A stretch of 64,000 bases of DNA from Agrobacterium larrymoorei (GCF_013322225.1 NZ_JAAMFB010000005.1:1-64000), one strand, 5' to 3'; shown: positions 8,642 through 18,350, numbered from the stretch's first letter. Program-made: numbers and translations. Notes: generated from the letters alone by a model not told the origin.

Positions 8642-9082
8642 TTTTATCTCCTTGGTGTTTTCATTGGTGCTGTGGCCTTAGTGGGTCCAAGGGCTTTGCC
8701 AGATATTGCTTGCAGACTGATCGCGTTATGCTGTGAGAGAGGCTTCGTGTTACTCCAGCACTGGCGCGGACAGGGGCAAGTAGATTGGCGGTCCGGTCAT
8801 CTCTGTGAGTGTCGATGCCTGCACTGGAAATCGCGATTGTTTGCGAATCCAAGAGCGCCGTGTGGATCAAGGCCATCAAACATCACGAGGCTGACGGGCA
8901 ACGCATATCTATGGTAGCGCCTCCAGCGCGTCTGGTGAGGAAATTTTCCTGCAAAGCTCTAGGAGGATGCTGTCCATTGCTCCCGGAGGGTATCGCCGCA
9001 GTTGGGGACGATTGAATGCAATGATTATCGAGCGATTCCGATAGAGATTGCAGGCCGGTGACGACTGGCCTGGCGGACGGTT
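8642..9082. other. Non-coding stretch after tRNA-Phe
   Basis: About 440 bp between the tRNA and the convergent end of mrpG. The short frames here have no ribosome-binding sites or recognisable protein features. I see no integrase, no second tRNA and no direct repeat of the tRNA 3' end, so there is no sign that the tRNA served as an integration site here. Confidence 0.6.
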
Positions 9083-9427
9083 TCAAAGCCTTTCGCGGTC
9101 TTCGCGGTTCTGTTCTGCGCGGTCGCGATAGAGCGCTGCACGGCCCAGCAACATGAGGGAGATGGGGGTGGTTACCGTCATGAATATGCCGATGAAGATC
9201 TCATGGAAGACGAGGCGGTCACCTGAGACGGAGAAATAGATGATCGATGCCATGACAATGCCACCGGTGCCCCAGCTTGTGCCAAGCGTGGGGGCATGAA
9301 GCCGCTCATAGAAGCTTTGCAGCTTGGCAAAGCCGATGGTGCCGATCAGTGTCAGACCTGAACCGAGCAGTACGAAAAAGGCGACAAGGATCGCGGCCCA
9401 GAGGGGAAATTCGGCTGCATTACTCAT
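9083..9427 (-). CDS. mrpG: Mrp-type Na+(K+)/H+ antiporter subunit G
   Basis: This 114-residue MnhG/PhaG/MrpG family protein has three predicted membrane spans (WAAILVAFFVLLGSGLTLIG and two more) and the family segment LHAPTLGTSWGTGGI. It is the last gene of the six-gene minus-strand antiporter operon and overlaps mrpF by 4 bp. In rhizobia the system is called pha (pH adaptation) and supports growth at alkaline pH or high salt. All Mrp subunits are needed for the hetero-oligomeric complex in the inner membrane. Confidence 0.92.
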   Translation of the reverse strand: MSNAAEFPLWAAILVAFFVLLGSGLTLIGTIGFAKLQSFYERLHAPTLGTSWGTGGIVMASIIYFSVSGDRLVFHEIFIGIFMTVTTPISLMLLGRAALYRDRAEQNREDRERL

Positions 9428-9705
9428 TCGATGACCTCCCCACGCATCAGGAATTTGGATAGGGCAACGGTCGAGACGAAGCCGAGGATCGCGATCAGTA
9501 GTGCTGCTTCGAAATAGATGTCGTTGCCGGTGCGCATGCCGAAGGTCATGAGTTGCAGCATGGCGCTGACATAGAGCGTATCGACGCCGAGCACGCGGTC
9601 CTGCGCGCGCGGGCCGATGGCGATGCGATAGACGGAAATCGCCATGGCGATCGCGAGAAAGATCTGGGCCAGAGAAAACGACCAGAAAAGGATAATCGAA
9701 CTCAT
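9424..9705 (-). CDS. mrpF: Mrp-type antiporter subunit F
   Basis: This 93-residue MnhF/PhaF family protein has three membrane spans and the family signature YRIAIGPRAQDRVLGVDTL. It overlaps mrpG and mrpE by 4 bp each (ATGA-type junctions), so it is translationally coupled. It is a small accessory subunit of the antiporter complex; no catalytic role is assigned to it alone. Confidence 0.93.
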   Translation of the reverse strand: MSSIILFWSFSLAQIFLAIAMAISVYRIAIGPRAQDRVLGVDTLYVSAMLQLMTFGMRTGNDIYFEAALLIAILGFVSTVALSKFLMRGEVIE

Positions 9706-10190
9706 TCGAATATCTCCATCAGCATTTTTTCATATCGGTTCTTGATGAGGTTGATCCAGTGGCTTTCGCTCACATCGTCGAGAACGTGGATCAGCAGTGT
9801 GCCTTGCGATGAGTTGTATTCCAGCCATGCGCTGCCGGGTGTGGCGGTCAGCACCACCGCCAGAAGCGCAAGCCCCATCGGGTGGCGGATATCGAGCGGC
9901 ACGGTCAGAAAGCCGGATTGGTTGCCGCCGCGCCGCCGCCGCAGGATGAGCGAAGCCACCGCGATATTCGAGCGAACGATATCGTAAAGAACAATGACGA
10001 TCAGCTTTACGAGGGTAGACCAGTTGCGGATGCGTGGCTTGGCGGGCCTGAGCGACGCCATCGACCACGACGCAATGAGCGATACGGCGGTTCCTAAAAT
10101 CAAATGTCCAGGCGAGAAGCTGTTGATCGACATCCAGAAAATGATGAGCGATATGGTCAGTAGCGGGTAGGGGAGAATGCGACCGATCAT
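9702..10190 (-). CDS. mrpE: Mrp-type antiporter subunit E
   Basis: This 162-residue MnhE/PhaE family protein has hydrophobic N-terminal spans (YPLLTISLIIFWMSINSFSP) and the family segment around NWSTLVKLIVIVLYDIVRSN. A hydrophilic C-terminal region includes ATPGSAWLEYNSSQG and the HVLD motif. The start overlaps the end of mrpD by 4 bp. It is an accessory subunit, in the order A/B-C-D-E-F-G usual for group 2 Mrp operons. Confidence 0.93.
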   Translation of the reverse strand: MIGRILPYPLLTISLIIFWMSINSFSPGHLILGTAVSLIASWSMASLRPAKPRIRNWSTLVKLIVIVLYDIVRSNIAVASLILRRRRGGNQSGFLTVPLDIRHPMGLALLAVVLTATPGSAWLEYNSSQGTLLIHVLDDVSESHWINLIKNRYEKMLMEIFE

Positions 10191-11848
10191 TGTGCGACCT
10201 CCCCGTTATCATCTGAGCTGCCATTGTCGGCCCGTGGGGCGCTCATCACGCCCTGAATGTAGCTTTCCGGCAAATCCAGAATGCGGGCGGTTTCCTGCAT
10301 GTAGCGCATGATCGGGCCTGCCTGCACCGTCATGGCAAGCGTCATGGCCAAAAGCAGCATGACCGGTGCGATTTCAATCACGAAAACGCGCGGGACCGTG
10401 CCTTCCAGTGAACCCCAGAAGGTGCGGATACCGGCGCGCGTCATGGAAATCAACGCAGCCAGGCCCGAGAAGACGATGAGGAACACGATCCACCAGGACA
10501 GGGTGGACACCGTATCATCCGCAGCCAAGCCTGACGGATTGAGGATGGCCGATAGCATCGAAAACTTGGCGATAAAGCCGGAAAGTGGCGGCAGACCGGA
10601 AAGCAGAATACCGCAGGCGGCAAAGCAGGTGCCGAGCACGGCCATGGTGCCGGGCATGGTGACGCCAACCTCGTCTTCTTCTTCCTCTTCGTCTCCGTCG
10701 CCATAGGCCTCCATGGTCACGGCAAGAACGTTTGCGCCCGCATCCTGCCCTCGCTCGACAAGTTCAATCAGCATGAAGAAGGCGCTGATCGTCAGCGTAG
10801 AGCTGACAAGATAATAAAGCGCGCCCGCAGCAACGGTGGGGTTGCCGGTGCCCATGGCTGCCAGCAGCGTGCCGGATGACACCAGCACCGAGAAGCCCGC
10901 AAGACGTCCGAGAGCCTGCGAGGCAAGAACGCCGATGGTGCCGAAAACGATGGTGGCTATCCCGCCGATCAACAGCGCATCATGGCCGAAACCTGCGGAA
11001 TCGCCAGCCGTCTGCCCGAAAAGCAGGAAAGAGAGACGGGCGATGACGTAAATTCCGACCTTGCTCATGATGGCGAAGATCGCACCGACTGGAGCAGACG
11101 CTGCGCCATAGGTCGATGGCAGCCAGAAATTAAGCGGCCACATTCCCGCTTTCACGAGGAAGGCAATGCCGAGGACGGCGGCCCCCGTTTCCAGCAGCAT
11201 GCGCTGGTCGGGGTTGAGGCCCGCGATCCGCTGGGCAAGGTCACCCATGTTCAGTGTGCCGGTGACGCCATAGATCAGGCTGACGCCGATCAGGAAGAAC
11301 AAGGCAGCGACCAGATTGATGGCAACATAGTGGAGGCCTGCCTTAACCCTAAGCGGACCGGAGCCGTGCAGCAGCAGTCCATAGGATGCGGCCAGCATGA
11401 CTTCGAAGAAGACAAAGAGGTTGAACAGGTCGCCTGTCAGAAACGCGCCGTTGACGCCCATCAGCATGAGCTGGAACAGCGAATGGAAATGCGCCCCCGA
11501 TTTGTGCCACTTCGCCAGCGAATAGACGAGCGAGGGAATGGCAAGCAGCGAAACGAGCAGCACCATCAAGCCGGAAAGCCGGTCTGCCACCAGAACGATG
11601 CCGAAGGGCGAGGGCCAGTTGCCGAGCAGGTAGACGCCGGTGGAAATGACGGCGGCAACTTCCGTGTTGACCGTCGAGTTCACTTCCATGAACAACCCGA
11701 TGGACACGGCCAGCAGAATGAAGGTCGCGCCAAGGCTGATGGCGGCTTTGGTCCTGCGTTTGCGCTCATCGATGAAGAGCAGAATGGCGCCAGCAAGCAG
11801 TGGCACCAGAATGGGTGCGATGACGATGTGGGCAGGGAAGGAATTCAC
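10187..11848 (-). CDS. mrpD: Mrp-type antiporter subunit D (complex I NuoM/N-like)
   Basis: This 553-residue polytopic membrane protein belongs to the proton-translocating family shared with NADH dehydrogenase NuoL/M/N. It has the conserved membrane Glu/Lys regions (NLFVFFEVMLAASYGLLL; MWPLNFWLPSTYGAASAPVG). Near residue 380-395 a loop carries a long acidic run (DGDEEEEEDEV) before PLSGFIAKFSML. The family is about 500 residues, so this loop explains part of the excess length. It forms one of the two ion-conducting modules, with MrpA. It overlaps mrpC and mrpE by 4 bp each. Confidence 0.94.
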   Translation of the reverse strand: MNSFPAHIVIAPILVPLLAGAILLFIDERKRRTKAAISLGATFILLAVSIGLFMEVNSTVNTEVAAVISTGVYLLGNWPSPFGIVLVADRLSGLMVLLVSLLAIPSLVYSLAKWHKSGAHFHSLFQLMLMGVNGAFLTGDLFNLFVFFEVMLAASYGLLLHGSGPLRVKAGLHYVAINLVAALFFLIGVSLIYGVTGTLNMGDLAQRIAGLNPDQRMLLETGAAVLGIAFLVKAGMWPLNFWLPSTYGAASAPVGAIFAIMSKVGIYVIARLSFLLFGQTAGDSAGFGHDALLIGGIATIVFGTIGVLASQALGRLAGFSVLVSSGTLLAAMGTGNPTVAAGALYYLVSSTLTISAFFMLIELVERGQDAGANVLAVTMEAYGDGDEEEEEDEVGVTMPGTMAVLGTCFAACGILLSGLPPLSGFIAKFSMLSAILNPSGLAADDTVSTLSWWIVFLIVFSGLAALISMTRAGIRTFWGSLEGTVPRVFVIEIAPVMLLLAMTLAMTVQAGPIMRYMQETARILDLPESYIQGVMSAPRADNGSSDDNGEVAQ

Positions 11849-12180
11849 TTCGTTTCCCTCCCGTCGACATGGTCCGTACCCGTCAGCCCGCGTGCGACCA
11901 GCAGAACGACGAGAAACAGCGCCGTCGTTGCAAAGCCGATGACGATTGCCGTCAGAACCAGCGCCTGTGGCACGGGATCGGTCAATGTCGAAATATCGAC
12001 GCCATCGAGCAGCACCGGCGGCGCATTGGTCTTGATGCCGCCAACGCCGAAGATGAACAGGTTTACGGCATAGGAGAGCAGCGAGAGGCCGACGATGACC
12101 TGATAGGTGCGTGGACGTAATATCAGCCAGACGCCCGAACCTGTCATCACCCCTATGCCAAGTGCAAGTATCAGTTCCAT
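11845..12180 (-). CDS. mrpC: Mrp-type antiporter subunit C (NuoK-like)
   Basis: This 111-residue NuoK-like protein has three membrane spans, the family start MELILALGIGVMTGSGVWLI and the middle segment LSYAVNLFIFGVGG. It ends in VLTAIVIGFATTALFLVVLL. It overlaps the last base of mrpAB and overlaps mrpD by 4 bp. It would help form the ion channel between the MrpA and MrpD modules. Confidence 0.93.
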   Translation of the reverse strand: MELILALGIGVMTGSGVWLILRPRTYQVIVGLSLLSYAVNLFIFGVGGIKTNAPPVLLDGVDISTLTDPVPQALVLTAIVIGFATTALFLVVLLVARGLTGTDHVDGRETK

Positions 12181-15098
12181 TACGCCTCCTCCGCTTTAGC
12201 GGCGTCTGGCGTGCGAACCTTGTAGTTACGCAGCGATTGGTGCGCCAATGCTATCAAGATCAAAACGGTCGAACCCACGACAAGCGCAAAGACGCCGAGG
12301 TCGAAGAGCAGGGCCGAGGCAGTCGGCATTTTGCCGACATAAGGTATTTCCGTGTACTGGAAATAGGACGTAAGGAACGGGTAGCCGAAGTACCACGATC
12401 CCATGCCGGTCGCTGCCGCCATCAGGAGGCCGAAGCCCATCCAGCGCAGCGGCAGGATACGGATGCGATCTTCCGCCCACCGCGTGCCGCCCGCCAGATA
12501 TTGCAGCAGGAACGCGATTGCCATGGTGATGCCGGCGGAAAAGCCGCCGCCGGGCAGGTCATGCCCACGCATGAAGAGGAAGACCGAGAAGGTGATGACC
12601 ACCGGGAACATCCATTGCATGATGACGGATGGAACGAGCAGATAGTCGCGCACCGTATCGCCCTTGCTGCGATCCGGGTTGTCCGCATCGAAGGCGTTCT
12701 GGATGCGCTGCTGTTCCGGCAGGTCGATACTGTCATGGGCAGGTCGGAAGCGGCGCAGCAGGGCAAAGACGGTAAGGCCGACGATGGCCAGCACCGCGAT
12801 TTCGCCCATGGTATCGAAGCCACGGAAATCGACCAGAATGACGTTGACCACATTGGTACCGCCGCCCTCCTTGTACGCCTTTTCAAGGAAGTAATTGGCG
12901 ATGGTGTTGGGAACCGGAAGTGTCATGACCGCATAGGCGATGACCGTCATGCCGATGCCGGAGAAGATCGCCAGCAACAGGTCACGTCCGCGCCGAAGCT
13001 GTGCTGGAAGCTCATTGCTGTTATCGACCTTCACGACGCGCTTTGGCAGCCAGCGCAGGCCAAGCAGGATGAGAACCAGCGTCACGATTTCGACCAGCAA
13101 CTGTGTGATGGCGAGATCGGGTGCCGATAGCCAGATGAAGGTCAGGCAGGTGACAAGACCGGACACGCCGAGCATGACGAGGGCAGCGAGGCGATGATAT
13201 TTCGCCTGCGACGCGGCACCCAGCGCTGCAATGATACCGATGGCCCACAGCACGGCGAAAATCGGATCGAAGGAGGTAACGCGGGGCAATGTCAGCGAGA
13301 ATTCCGATGCCACGAGCGGCGAAAAGCCAGCAAGCAGCGCCACGAAAATCAGCAGGCGCAACTGCGGCTGCAAGCGCCGTGTGCCGAGCGTGCTCTCCAG
13401 CCAGCGCGCCCATTTCCACGACACCGTGACGATGATGCGCTCGAACATGCGTTGTCCGCGCAGATGCCTGAAGATCGGCGGGCCATCGTCGCATTTGGCG
13501 AAATAGCCGCCCAGCAAAGCATAGATCGCAATGCCGCCGATCAGCGCAACGATGCTCATCATCAGCGGTACGTTGAAGCCATGCCAGATCGAAAGGCTGT
13601 AGATCGGCGTCTGCGGGCCGAGGACGGAAAGGACGGCGGAATGCAGGAACGGACCGATCGACAGGCTCGGCACGATGCCGACGATCAGGCATGCAAGAAC
13701 CAGGAACTCGATGGGAAAGCGCATCCAGCGCGGCGGCTCATGCGGGTTAGGGTTCGGAATATCCTGCGGCTTGGGGCCGAAGAAAACGGTATGGATGAAA
13801 CGTAGCGAATAGGCGACGGCGAAGGCGCCGGACAGTGTGGCGACATAGGGAAGCGCTTTGTCCAGCAAGGAATCCGCGTGGGTTTCGACAGCTTCGGCGA
13901 AGAACATTTCCTTGGAGAGGAAGCCGTTCAGCAACGGGACACCGGCCATTGCCGCACTGGCTGCCATTGCAAGCGTGGCGGTTGCGGGCAGGTAGGTGTA
14001 AAGTCCGCTGAGGCGTCGCATGTCGCGGGTGCCTGTTTCGTGGTCGATGATGCCTGCCGCCATGAACAGCGATGCCTTGAAGGTGGCATGATTGACCATG
14101 TGGAAGATGGCGGCAACTGCGGCAAGCGGGCTTCCGAGGCTTAAGAGCGTCGTGATGAGGCCGAGGTGGCTGATGGTGGAATAGGCCAGAAGACCTTTCA
14201 GATCCTGCTGGAACATGGCGAAATAAGCGCCGAGCAGAAGCGTGATGATGCCGCAGAAGCCGAGCAGCCAGAACCATTCCGGGGTTCCCGCCAATACAGG
14301 CCAGAAGCGCGCAAGCAGGAATACACCTGCCTTTACCATGGTGGCGGAATGGAGGTAGGCCGAAACCGGCGTCGGCGCGGCCATGGCGTTGGGCAGCCAG
14401 AAATGGAAGGGAAACTGGGCGCTCTTGGTCAATGCGCCCATGAGGATGAGGACAAGAGCCGGGACGTAGAGCGAATGGGCGCGTATATCGCCAGCCTTGG
14501 CGATGATATCGTCCAGATCGTAGCTACCCGCCATATGCCCGAGTATCAACAGCCCCGCCAGCAGGCAGAAACCGCCGATGCCGGTTACCGTCAGTGCCAT
14601 ACGCGCGCCGTCACGCGCCGTTGCGTTGTGGTGCCAGTAACCGATCAGCAGAAAGGAGAAGACACTGGTCATTTCCCAGAAGATCGACAGCAGAATGACG
14701 TTGCCGGATAGAACGATACCGAGCATCGACCCCATGAAGGAAAGCAGAAAAGCAAAAAAGCGCGGAATGGGATCTTCCGACGACATGTAATAGCGCGCGT
14801 AGAGCACGACGAGCAGGCCGATGCCGGTGATCAGCATCGCGAATATCCAGGCGAAACCATCAATCCGCAGGGTGAAGTTCAGACCCAGTTGCGGAAGCCA
14901 TTCCGCGTCATATTTGAGAACAGCCCCATCCTTGACGCTGCCATAGAGAAGAATGGTGATGGCAAGCGCTATCAACGTTATGCAGCCTGCAACGGCAGCC
15001 GGCCCACGGGCCGCGCCGTCTCGCGGCATCATCGCGGTCGCGAAGCTGCCAATGAACGGTAGGGCGATTAAAATAGGAAGAAGAACTTCAAGTCTCAT
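12180..15098 (-). CDS. mrpA: Fused Mrp antiporter subunit A/B
   Basis: At 972 residues this is the large MrpA protein fused to MrpB, as in rhizobial PhaAB. The N-terminal two thirds carry the NuoL-like proton-translocation domain (ILLSIFWEMTSVFSFLLIGY; FHFWLPNAMAAPTPVSAYLH; LLNGFLSKEMFF). The middle has the MrpA-specific membrane region (ASQAKYHRLAALVMLGVSG). The C-terminal 150 residues are MrpB (MQWMFPVVITFSVFLFMRGH; HDLPGGGFSAG). It is the first gene of the operon, starting at ATG 15098, and overlaps mrpC by one base. The 1-kb upstream region, shared with a putative secreted protein gene, would hold the promoter. Confidence 0.95.
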   Translation of the reverse strand: MRLEVLLPILIALPFIGSFATAMMPRDGAARGPAAVAGCITLIALAITILLYGSVKDGAVLKYDAEWLPQLGLNFTLRIDGFAWIFAMLITGIGLLVVLYARYYMSSEDPIPRFFAFLLSFMGSMLGIVLSGNVILLSIFWEMTSVFSFLLIGYWHHNATARDGARMALTVTGIGGFCLLAGLLILGHMAGSYDLDDIIAKAGDIRAHSLYVPALVLILMGALTKSAQFPFHFWLPNAMAAPTPVSAYLHSATMVKAGVFLLARFWPVLAGTPEWFWLLGFCGIITLLLGAYFAMFQQDLKGLLAYSTISHLGLITTLLSLGSPLAAVAAIFHMVNHATFKASLFMAAGIIDHETGTRDMRRLSGLYTYLPATATLAMAASAAMAGVPLLNGFLSKEMFFAEAVETHADSLLDKALPYVATLSGAFAVAYSLRFIHTVFFGPKPQDIPNPNPHEPPRWMRFPIEFLVLACLIVGIVPSLSIGPFLHSAVLSVLGPQTPIYSLSIWHGFNVPLMMSIVALIGGIAIYALLGGYFAKCDDGPPIFRHLRGQRMFERIIVTVSWKWARWLESTLGTRRLQPQLRLLIFVALLAGFSPLVASEFSLTLPRVTSFDPIFAVLWAIGIIAALGAASQAKYHRLAALVMLGVSGLVTCLTFIWLSAPDLAITQLLVEIVTLVLILLGLRWLPKRVVKVDNSNELPAQLRRGRDLLLAIFSGIGMTVIAYAVMTLPVPNTIANYFLEKAYKEGGGTNVVNVILVDFRGFDTMGEIAVLAIVGLTVFALLRRFRPAHDSIDLPEQQRIQNAFDADNPDRSKGDTVRDYLLVPSVIMQWMFPVVITFSVFLFMRGHDLPGGGFSAGITMAIAFLLQYLAGGTRWAEDRIRILPLRWMGFGLLMAAATGMGSWYFGYPFLTSYFQYTEIPYVGKMPTASALLFDLGVFALVVGSTVLILIALAHQSLRNYKVRTPDAAKAEEA

Positions 15099-15195
15099 AC
15101 TATGACGGCAATTTTCTCTGGCGTTAGATTTCCGTGGTTATCACCCGTCAGCTTCGCCAAATCCGTCCCTTGCGGAAGACTTTGCCAGAAGCGGG

Positions 15196-15591
15196 CTATG
15201 AAACTGTACGGGGAGGCCCGCGAGGCGAGGCCGGTCCGGTGGGTGGAAGAGCAGGCGGCAGTGATCGTCCGTCCGCTACCCCGATCTGGGTTCTCGATGC
15301 TGCCGTTACCACCCCTTTGAGCGATAAAAAACCATGAACGAAGTTGTGATCGTTCGTTATGGCAAGGCATTCCGGTGATGCGCCACTTTCCCGGCAATCA
15401 ATCGACCGAATGTGCGACTGGATTTTATCCTGCTCAGGCAGCTGCGCGCGCTCAAGACGCTGTGGTTTGAGTGCCGGAGCGAGATTAAGAGATGGATGGA
15501 CGGTGAAGAAGACGAGAATGCCGGCGACGAACAGATGCATCAGCCTGACAGGATGGCGCGGGATGAAACGGCTTTTCCCCATCCTTGGCAA
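15196..15591 (-). CDS. Putative small exported protein of unknown function
   Basis: An alternative TTG start at 15591 has an ideal AAAGGAG site 8 bases upstream and gives 131 residues; ATG 15582 is the nearest ATG. The N-terminus reads as a signal peptide: basic PRHPVR, then the hydrophobic stretch LMHLFVAGILVFFTV, then an Ala-containing site near LAPA. The mature part is short, Pro-rich at its end (LPPALPPTGPAS), and contains one cysteine pair spaced as DCRESGASPEC. It lies just upstream of the mrp operon on the same strand, 97 bp before it. I do not recognise a family. The coding call rests on the start site and signal peptide. Confidence 0.5.
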   Translation of the reverse strand: MPRMGKSRFIPRHPVRLMHLFVAGILVFFTVHPSLNLAPALKPQRLERAQLPEQDKIQSHIRSIDCRESGASPECLAITNDHNFVHGFLSLKGVVTAASRTQIGVADGRSLPPALPPTGPASPRGPPRTVS

Positions 15592-16081
15592 AGTCGGCTC
15601 TCCTTTGTCGTCCTCAAAATTCGTTAGGGCATCACCGTGAAGCAATATCGTATTGATTTGTTTTAGGTGACCGGCATTGCCATTGTCCAGCGCAGGGCCG
15701 CGGAAAAATGGAAAAACATTCCGAAATTCGTGGAGCAGCGATCGGTACCACACGCTCGTTACATTCAAAATGAGTAAATTGTATAACAAATTTTAGTATT
15801 CCGTTGCGTGAAGCAGGTTTCTTAACTTTCGAGCAAGGAATTAACCATAAAGATTGTTCGTATTTCACGGCGAAATGGAGGTTGTCAGATCTCCTTTCAG
15901 GCATGACGCCGCCCTGCCGTACCGGGACGATCCGGTATTATCTTTGGTTGCAGAAGGCTCAGCTTGCGTGCGTGCGGCATCGTTCTCCGTTGCTTAACAC
16001 CCGTGAATATCCTCCCGGATACTGAATTTCTCGATCGGTCATCGCCGGTGTTGCAGCCGGTCAACACTTTGGGGACGTCTC
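15592..16081. other. Intergenic region upstream of the che operon
   Basis: About 490 bp, relatively AT-rich in the middle (15770-15870), between the divergent exported-protein gene and the first che gene. It should hold the che operon promoter and the promoter for the minus-strand genes. I see no convincing gene, tRNA or strong hairpin, and cannot define a flagellar-class promoter by eye. Confidence 0.5.
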
Positions 16082-17689
16082 TTGGGGCAGGAGTTGCCGT
16101 CAGATCAAGCGCGGAAGGCCACGGGCAGCAGCCTGGGTGGACGGCTGCGCTTTGCAGGTCTCGATAAGGACCAGTGCGATCTGCTGCGCCGTTACCGCAC
16201 CATGCTTGAGCCGCATGTCAAAGCTGGCCTGCGAGACCTCATGGTCCGCTTCCAGTCCATGCCCGACTGTTCGCCGTCCTTCGAAAGCGAAAACCAGCTG
16301 GACCGGCTGCATGACATGCAGACCGCGCACTGGACCGTTCTGACCGACGCCCGTTTCGATGCGCTCTATGCCGAGCGGGTCAAGGTCCTTTCCGACACCG
16401 AAAGCCGCATGGGGCTCGACCCGCGCTGGCACGTCGCCGGACATGCCGTCGTTCTGGAAAACATTCTCGGTGGCCTGATCACCAGTCATACGCCGCGTTC
16501 ACTGCTGCCGGGTGCGCGCAAACGCCATCAGGAACTGGCAGATGCCGTCAAGGCCGTCGTGCGGCTGGTCATGGTCGATACCGAAATCGCCGTATCGCTG
16601 CGCTTCAACGAGCTGCGTATTCGCCACAACCAGGAACTTGCCCGCCAGCGGGAAGACGATCAGTCGGACGCCGTCAAACTGTTGGGCAGCGCGCTGAACG
16701 CCTTTGCCGCTGGTGATCTGACCGCACGTATCGAAGGCGATGTGCCCGAGGCTTATCGGGAATTGGCGCAGGCTTTCAACAGCGCGCTGGACAAGATCGG
16801 CAACTCGATGTCTGCCACTCAGGCCAGCGTCTCGAATATCCATGCTGCCTCAGAGCGTCTTTCCCAGGAAGGTCGGGCAATGGCCTCCTTCTGCGACGAG
16901 CAATCCCGCCGTCTCAGCGACGCTTCGGAAACGCTCGGCACGGTCATCGGGGAAGTCAGACACAGCAGCGAGCGGATTTCCGCTGCCGAAGCCGCCGTTT
17001 CGCAGGCCCGCAATGCGGCGACCGAAAGCGGCATGGCCGTTGGCGAGGCGATCAGCGCCATGTCCGATATCGAGCAATCCGCCGAGCAGATCGGCCGCAT
17101 CATCGGCTCAATCGATGAAATTGCCTTCCAGACGAACCTGCTTGCGCTGAACGCCGGTATCGAGGCTGCGCGCGCCGGTGAAAGCGGTCGCGGCTTTGCG
17201 GTCGTTGCGCAGGAAGTCCGGGCATTGGCCCAGCGGTCCGCAGATGCCGCGCGCGAAATCAAGAACCTCGTCAATGGCACGAAAAGCCAGGTCGATGGCG
17301 GCGTTCGCATGGTTCACCGCACGCAGGAAGCCATCGAAGGTGTCGTGCGTCAGGTTTCGGGCGTCAGCGATATGATCGGCGACGTTGCCCGCTGCACCGG
17401 GGAAAATGCCGGAAGCCTGCAGAATGTCGCCATCGAGCTTGGTACACTTGGGTCGCAAGCCCAGAGCTCCTCACAGCGCCTGTCTTCGTCTTCGCAGGAA
17501 GCGGATGAGCTTCACACCGTGATACTCGAACTTGGTCGCACCGTCCGGGAGTTTCGCATTGCGCGTCAGATGCACGCAGCAACTGAGACCGAAACGCGGC
17601 CACAGCCAGTTTACGCGACCGTCATGCGAGAAGAGCGCATGGACTACGGCTACGCGCAGCAACAATTCAGACGCCAAGGAGTGATTTGA
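16082..17689 (+). CDS. icpA: Soluble globin-like chemoreceptor, first gene of the che operon (IcpA/McpA type)
   Basis: This 535-residue methyl-accepting chemotaxis protein has no membrane span. Residues about 20-185 ([20 protein letters not shown], later [14 protein letters not shown]) look like a protoglobin-type sensor as in HemAT-like receptors. A HAMP-like linker follows near 200-255, then the signalling domain with the hairpin tip [16 protein letters not shown] near residues 350-365. It starts with TTG 16082 (GGGGA upstream); an in-frame TTG at 16094 is an alternative. In S. meliloti and A. tumefaciens the first che gene encodes this same type of internal receptor. Oxygen or redox sensing is suggested, but haem binding is not proven by the sequence. 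Its stop overlaps the next start (TGATG). Confidence 0.92.
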   Translation: MGQELPSDQARKATGSSLGGRLRFAGLDKDQCDLLRRYRTMLEPHVKAGLRDLMVRFQSMPDCSPSFESENQLDRLHDMQTAHWTVLTDARFDALYAERVKVLSDTESRMGLDPRWHVAGHAVVLENILGGLITSHTPRSLLPGARKRHQELADAVKAVVRLVMVDTEIAVSLRFNELRIRHNQELARQREDDQSDAVKLLGSALNAFAAGDLTARIEGDVPEAYRELAQAFNSALDKIGNSMSATQASVSNIHAASERLSQEGRAMASFCDEQSRRLSDASETLGTVIGEVRHSSERISAAEAAVSQARNAATESGMAVGEAISAMSDIEQSAEQIGRIIGSIDEIAFQTNLLALNAGIEAARAGESGRGFAVVAQEVRALAQRSADAAREIKNLVNGTKSQVDGGVRMVHRTQEAIEGVVRQVSGVSDMIGDVARCTGENAGSLQNVAIELGTLGSQAQSSSQRLSSSSQEADELHTVILELGRTVREFRIARQMHAATETETRPQPVYATVMREERMDYGYAQQQFRRQGVI

Positions 17690-17988
17690 TGGCAGGCAGG
17701 AAAGCAGCGCAGTCGACATTGAAATTGTCACCAGTGCTGGACCTCAATCAGGCTTCCGTCTTGCACGGCAAGCTTACGGAGATGAGAGGTTCGCCGGTTG
17801 ACGTCGACGCCTCCGAGGTCGAGCGCGTCGGTGCGCAATGCGCACAGGTACTGATGGCGGGCATCAAGGCTTGGGAAGCCGATGGCAAGCCTTTTACATT
17901 TTCCAAGGCTTCGGAAGCCTTCGATAAAACCCTTAAACTGATCGGCCTGGATATCGGTCATATGCTCCCGAAGGAGATGGTGAAATGA
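17689..17988 (+). CDS. cheS: CheS/Orf2-type STAS-domain chemotaxis protein
   Basis: This 99-residue STAS-like protein (LKLSPVLDLNQASVLHGKL; VDVDASEVERVGAQCAQVL) corresponds in place and size to rhizobial orf2/cheS. In S. meliloti CheS binds CheA and promotes dephosphorylation of the phosphate-sink response regulator CheY1. The start is ATG 17689, which shares a base with the receptor stop and has AAGGAGTG upstream. It overlaps cheY1 by 4 bp. Similarity to S. meliloti CheS is inferred from position, length and fold, not from alignment. Confidence 0.8.
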   Translation: MAGRKAAQSTLKLSPVLDLNQASVLHGKLTEMRGSPVDVDASEVERVGAQCAQVLMAGIKAWEADGKPFTFSKASEAFDKTLKLIGLDIGHMLPKEMVK

Positions 17989-18350
17989 AAAAGAAAGTTC
18001 TGACCGTCGATGATAGCAGAACGATCCGCAACATGTTGCTGGTCACACTCAACAACGCAGGTTTCGAAACCATTCAGGCCGAAGACGGTGTCGAGGGTCT
18101 CGAGGTTCTCGAAGGCTGCAACCCGGACGTTATCGTAACCGATATCAACATGCCTCGTCTCGATGGCTTCGGTTTCATCGAGGGCGTTCGCCGCAACGAA
18201 AAATACCGTGCGGTGCCGATCCTCGTTCTGACGACTGAAAGTGACGCTGAGAAAAAGAACCGTGCCCGTCAGGCAGGTGCGACCGGCTGGATCGTCAAGC
18301 CGTTCGACCCCGCAAAACTGATCGATGCCATTGAACGTGTAACTGCCTGA
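17985..18350 (+). CDS. cheY1: Chemotaxis response regulator CheY1
   Basis: This single-domain receiver of 121 residues has the acidic pocket TVDDSRTI, phospho-acceptor Asp53 in VIVTDINMPRLDG, the Thr of LVLTTESD and the Lys of WIVKPFDP. In the two-CheY rhizobial system CheY1 acts mainly as a phosphate sink for CheY2. It overlaps cheS by 4 bp and lies 16 bp before cheA. Confidence 0.95.
   Translation: MKKKVLTVDDSRTIRNMLLVTLNNAGFETIQAEDGVEGLEVLEGCNPDVIVTDINMPRLDGFGFIEGVRRNEKYRAVPILVLTTESDAEKKNRARQAGATGWIVKPFDPAKLIDAIERVTA

Noticed and set aside
8566..9082. tRNA-Phe as an integration site for a genomic island
   Set aside because: No integrase, no direct repeat of the tRNA 3' end, and the next genes are the housekeeping mrp operon.
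9277..13805. Plus-strand frames across the mrp operon, including a 363-codon and a 339-codon frame
   Set aside because: They are antisense to recognised membrane subunits; their polar, Gln/His/Arg-rich composition is the complement of hydrophobic codons.
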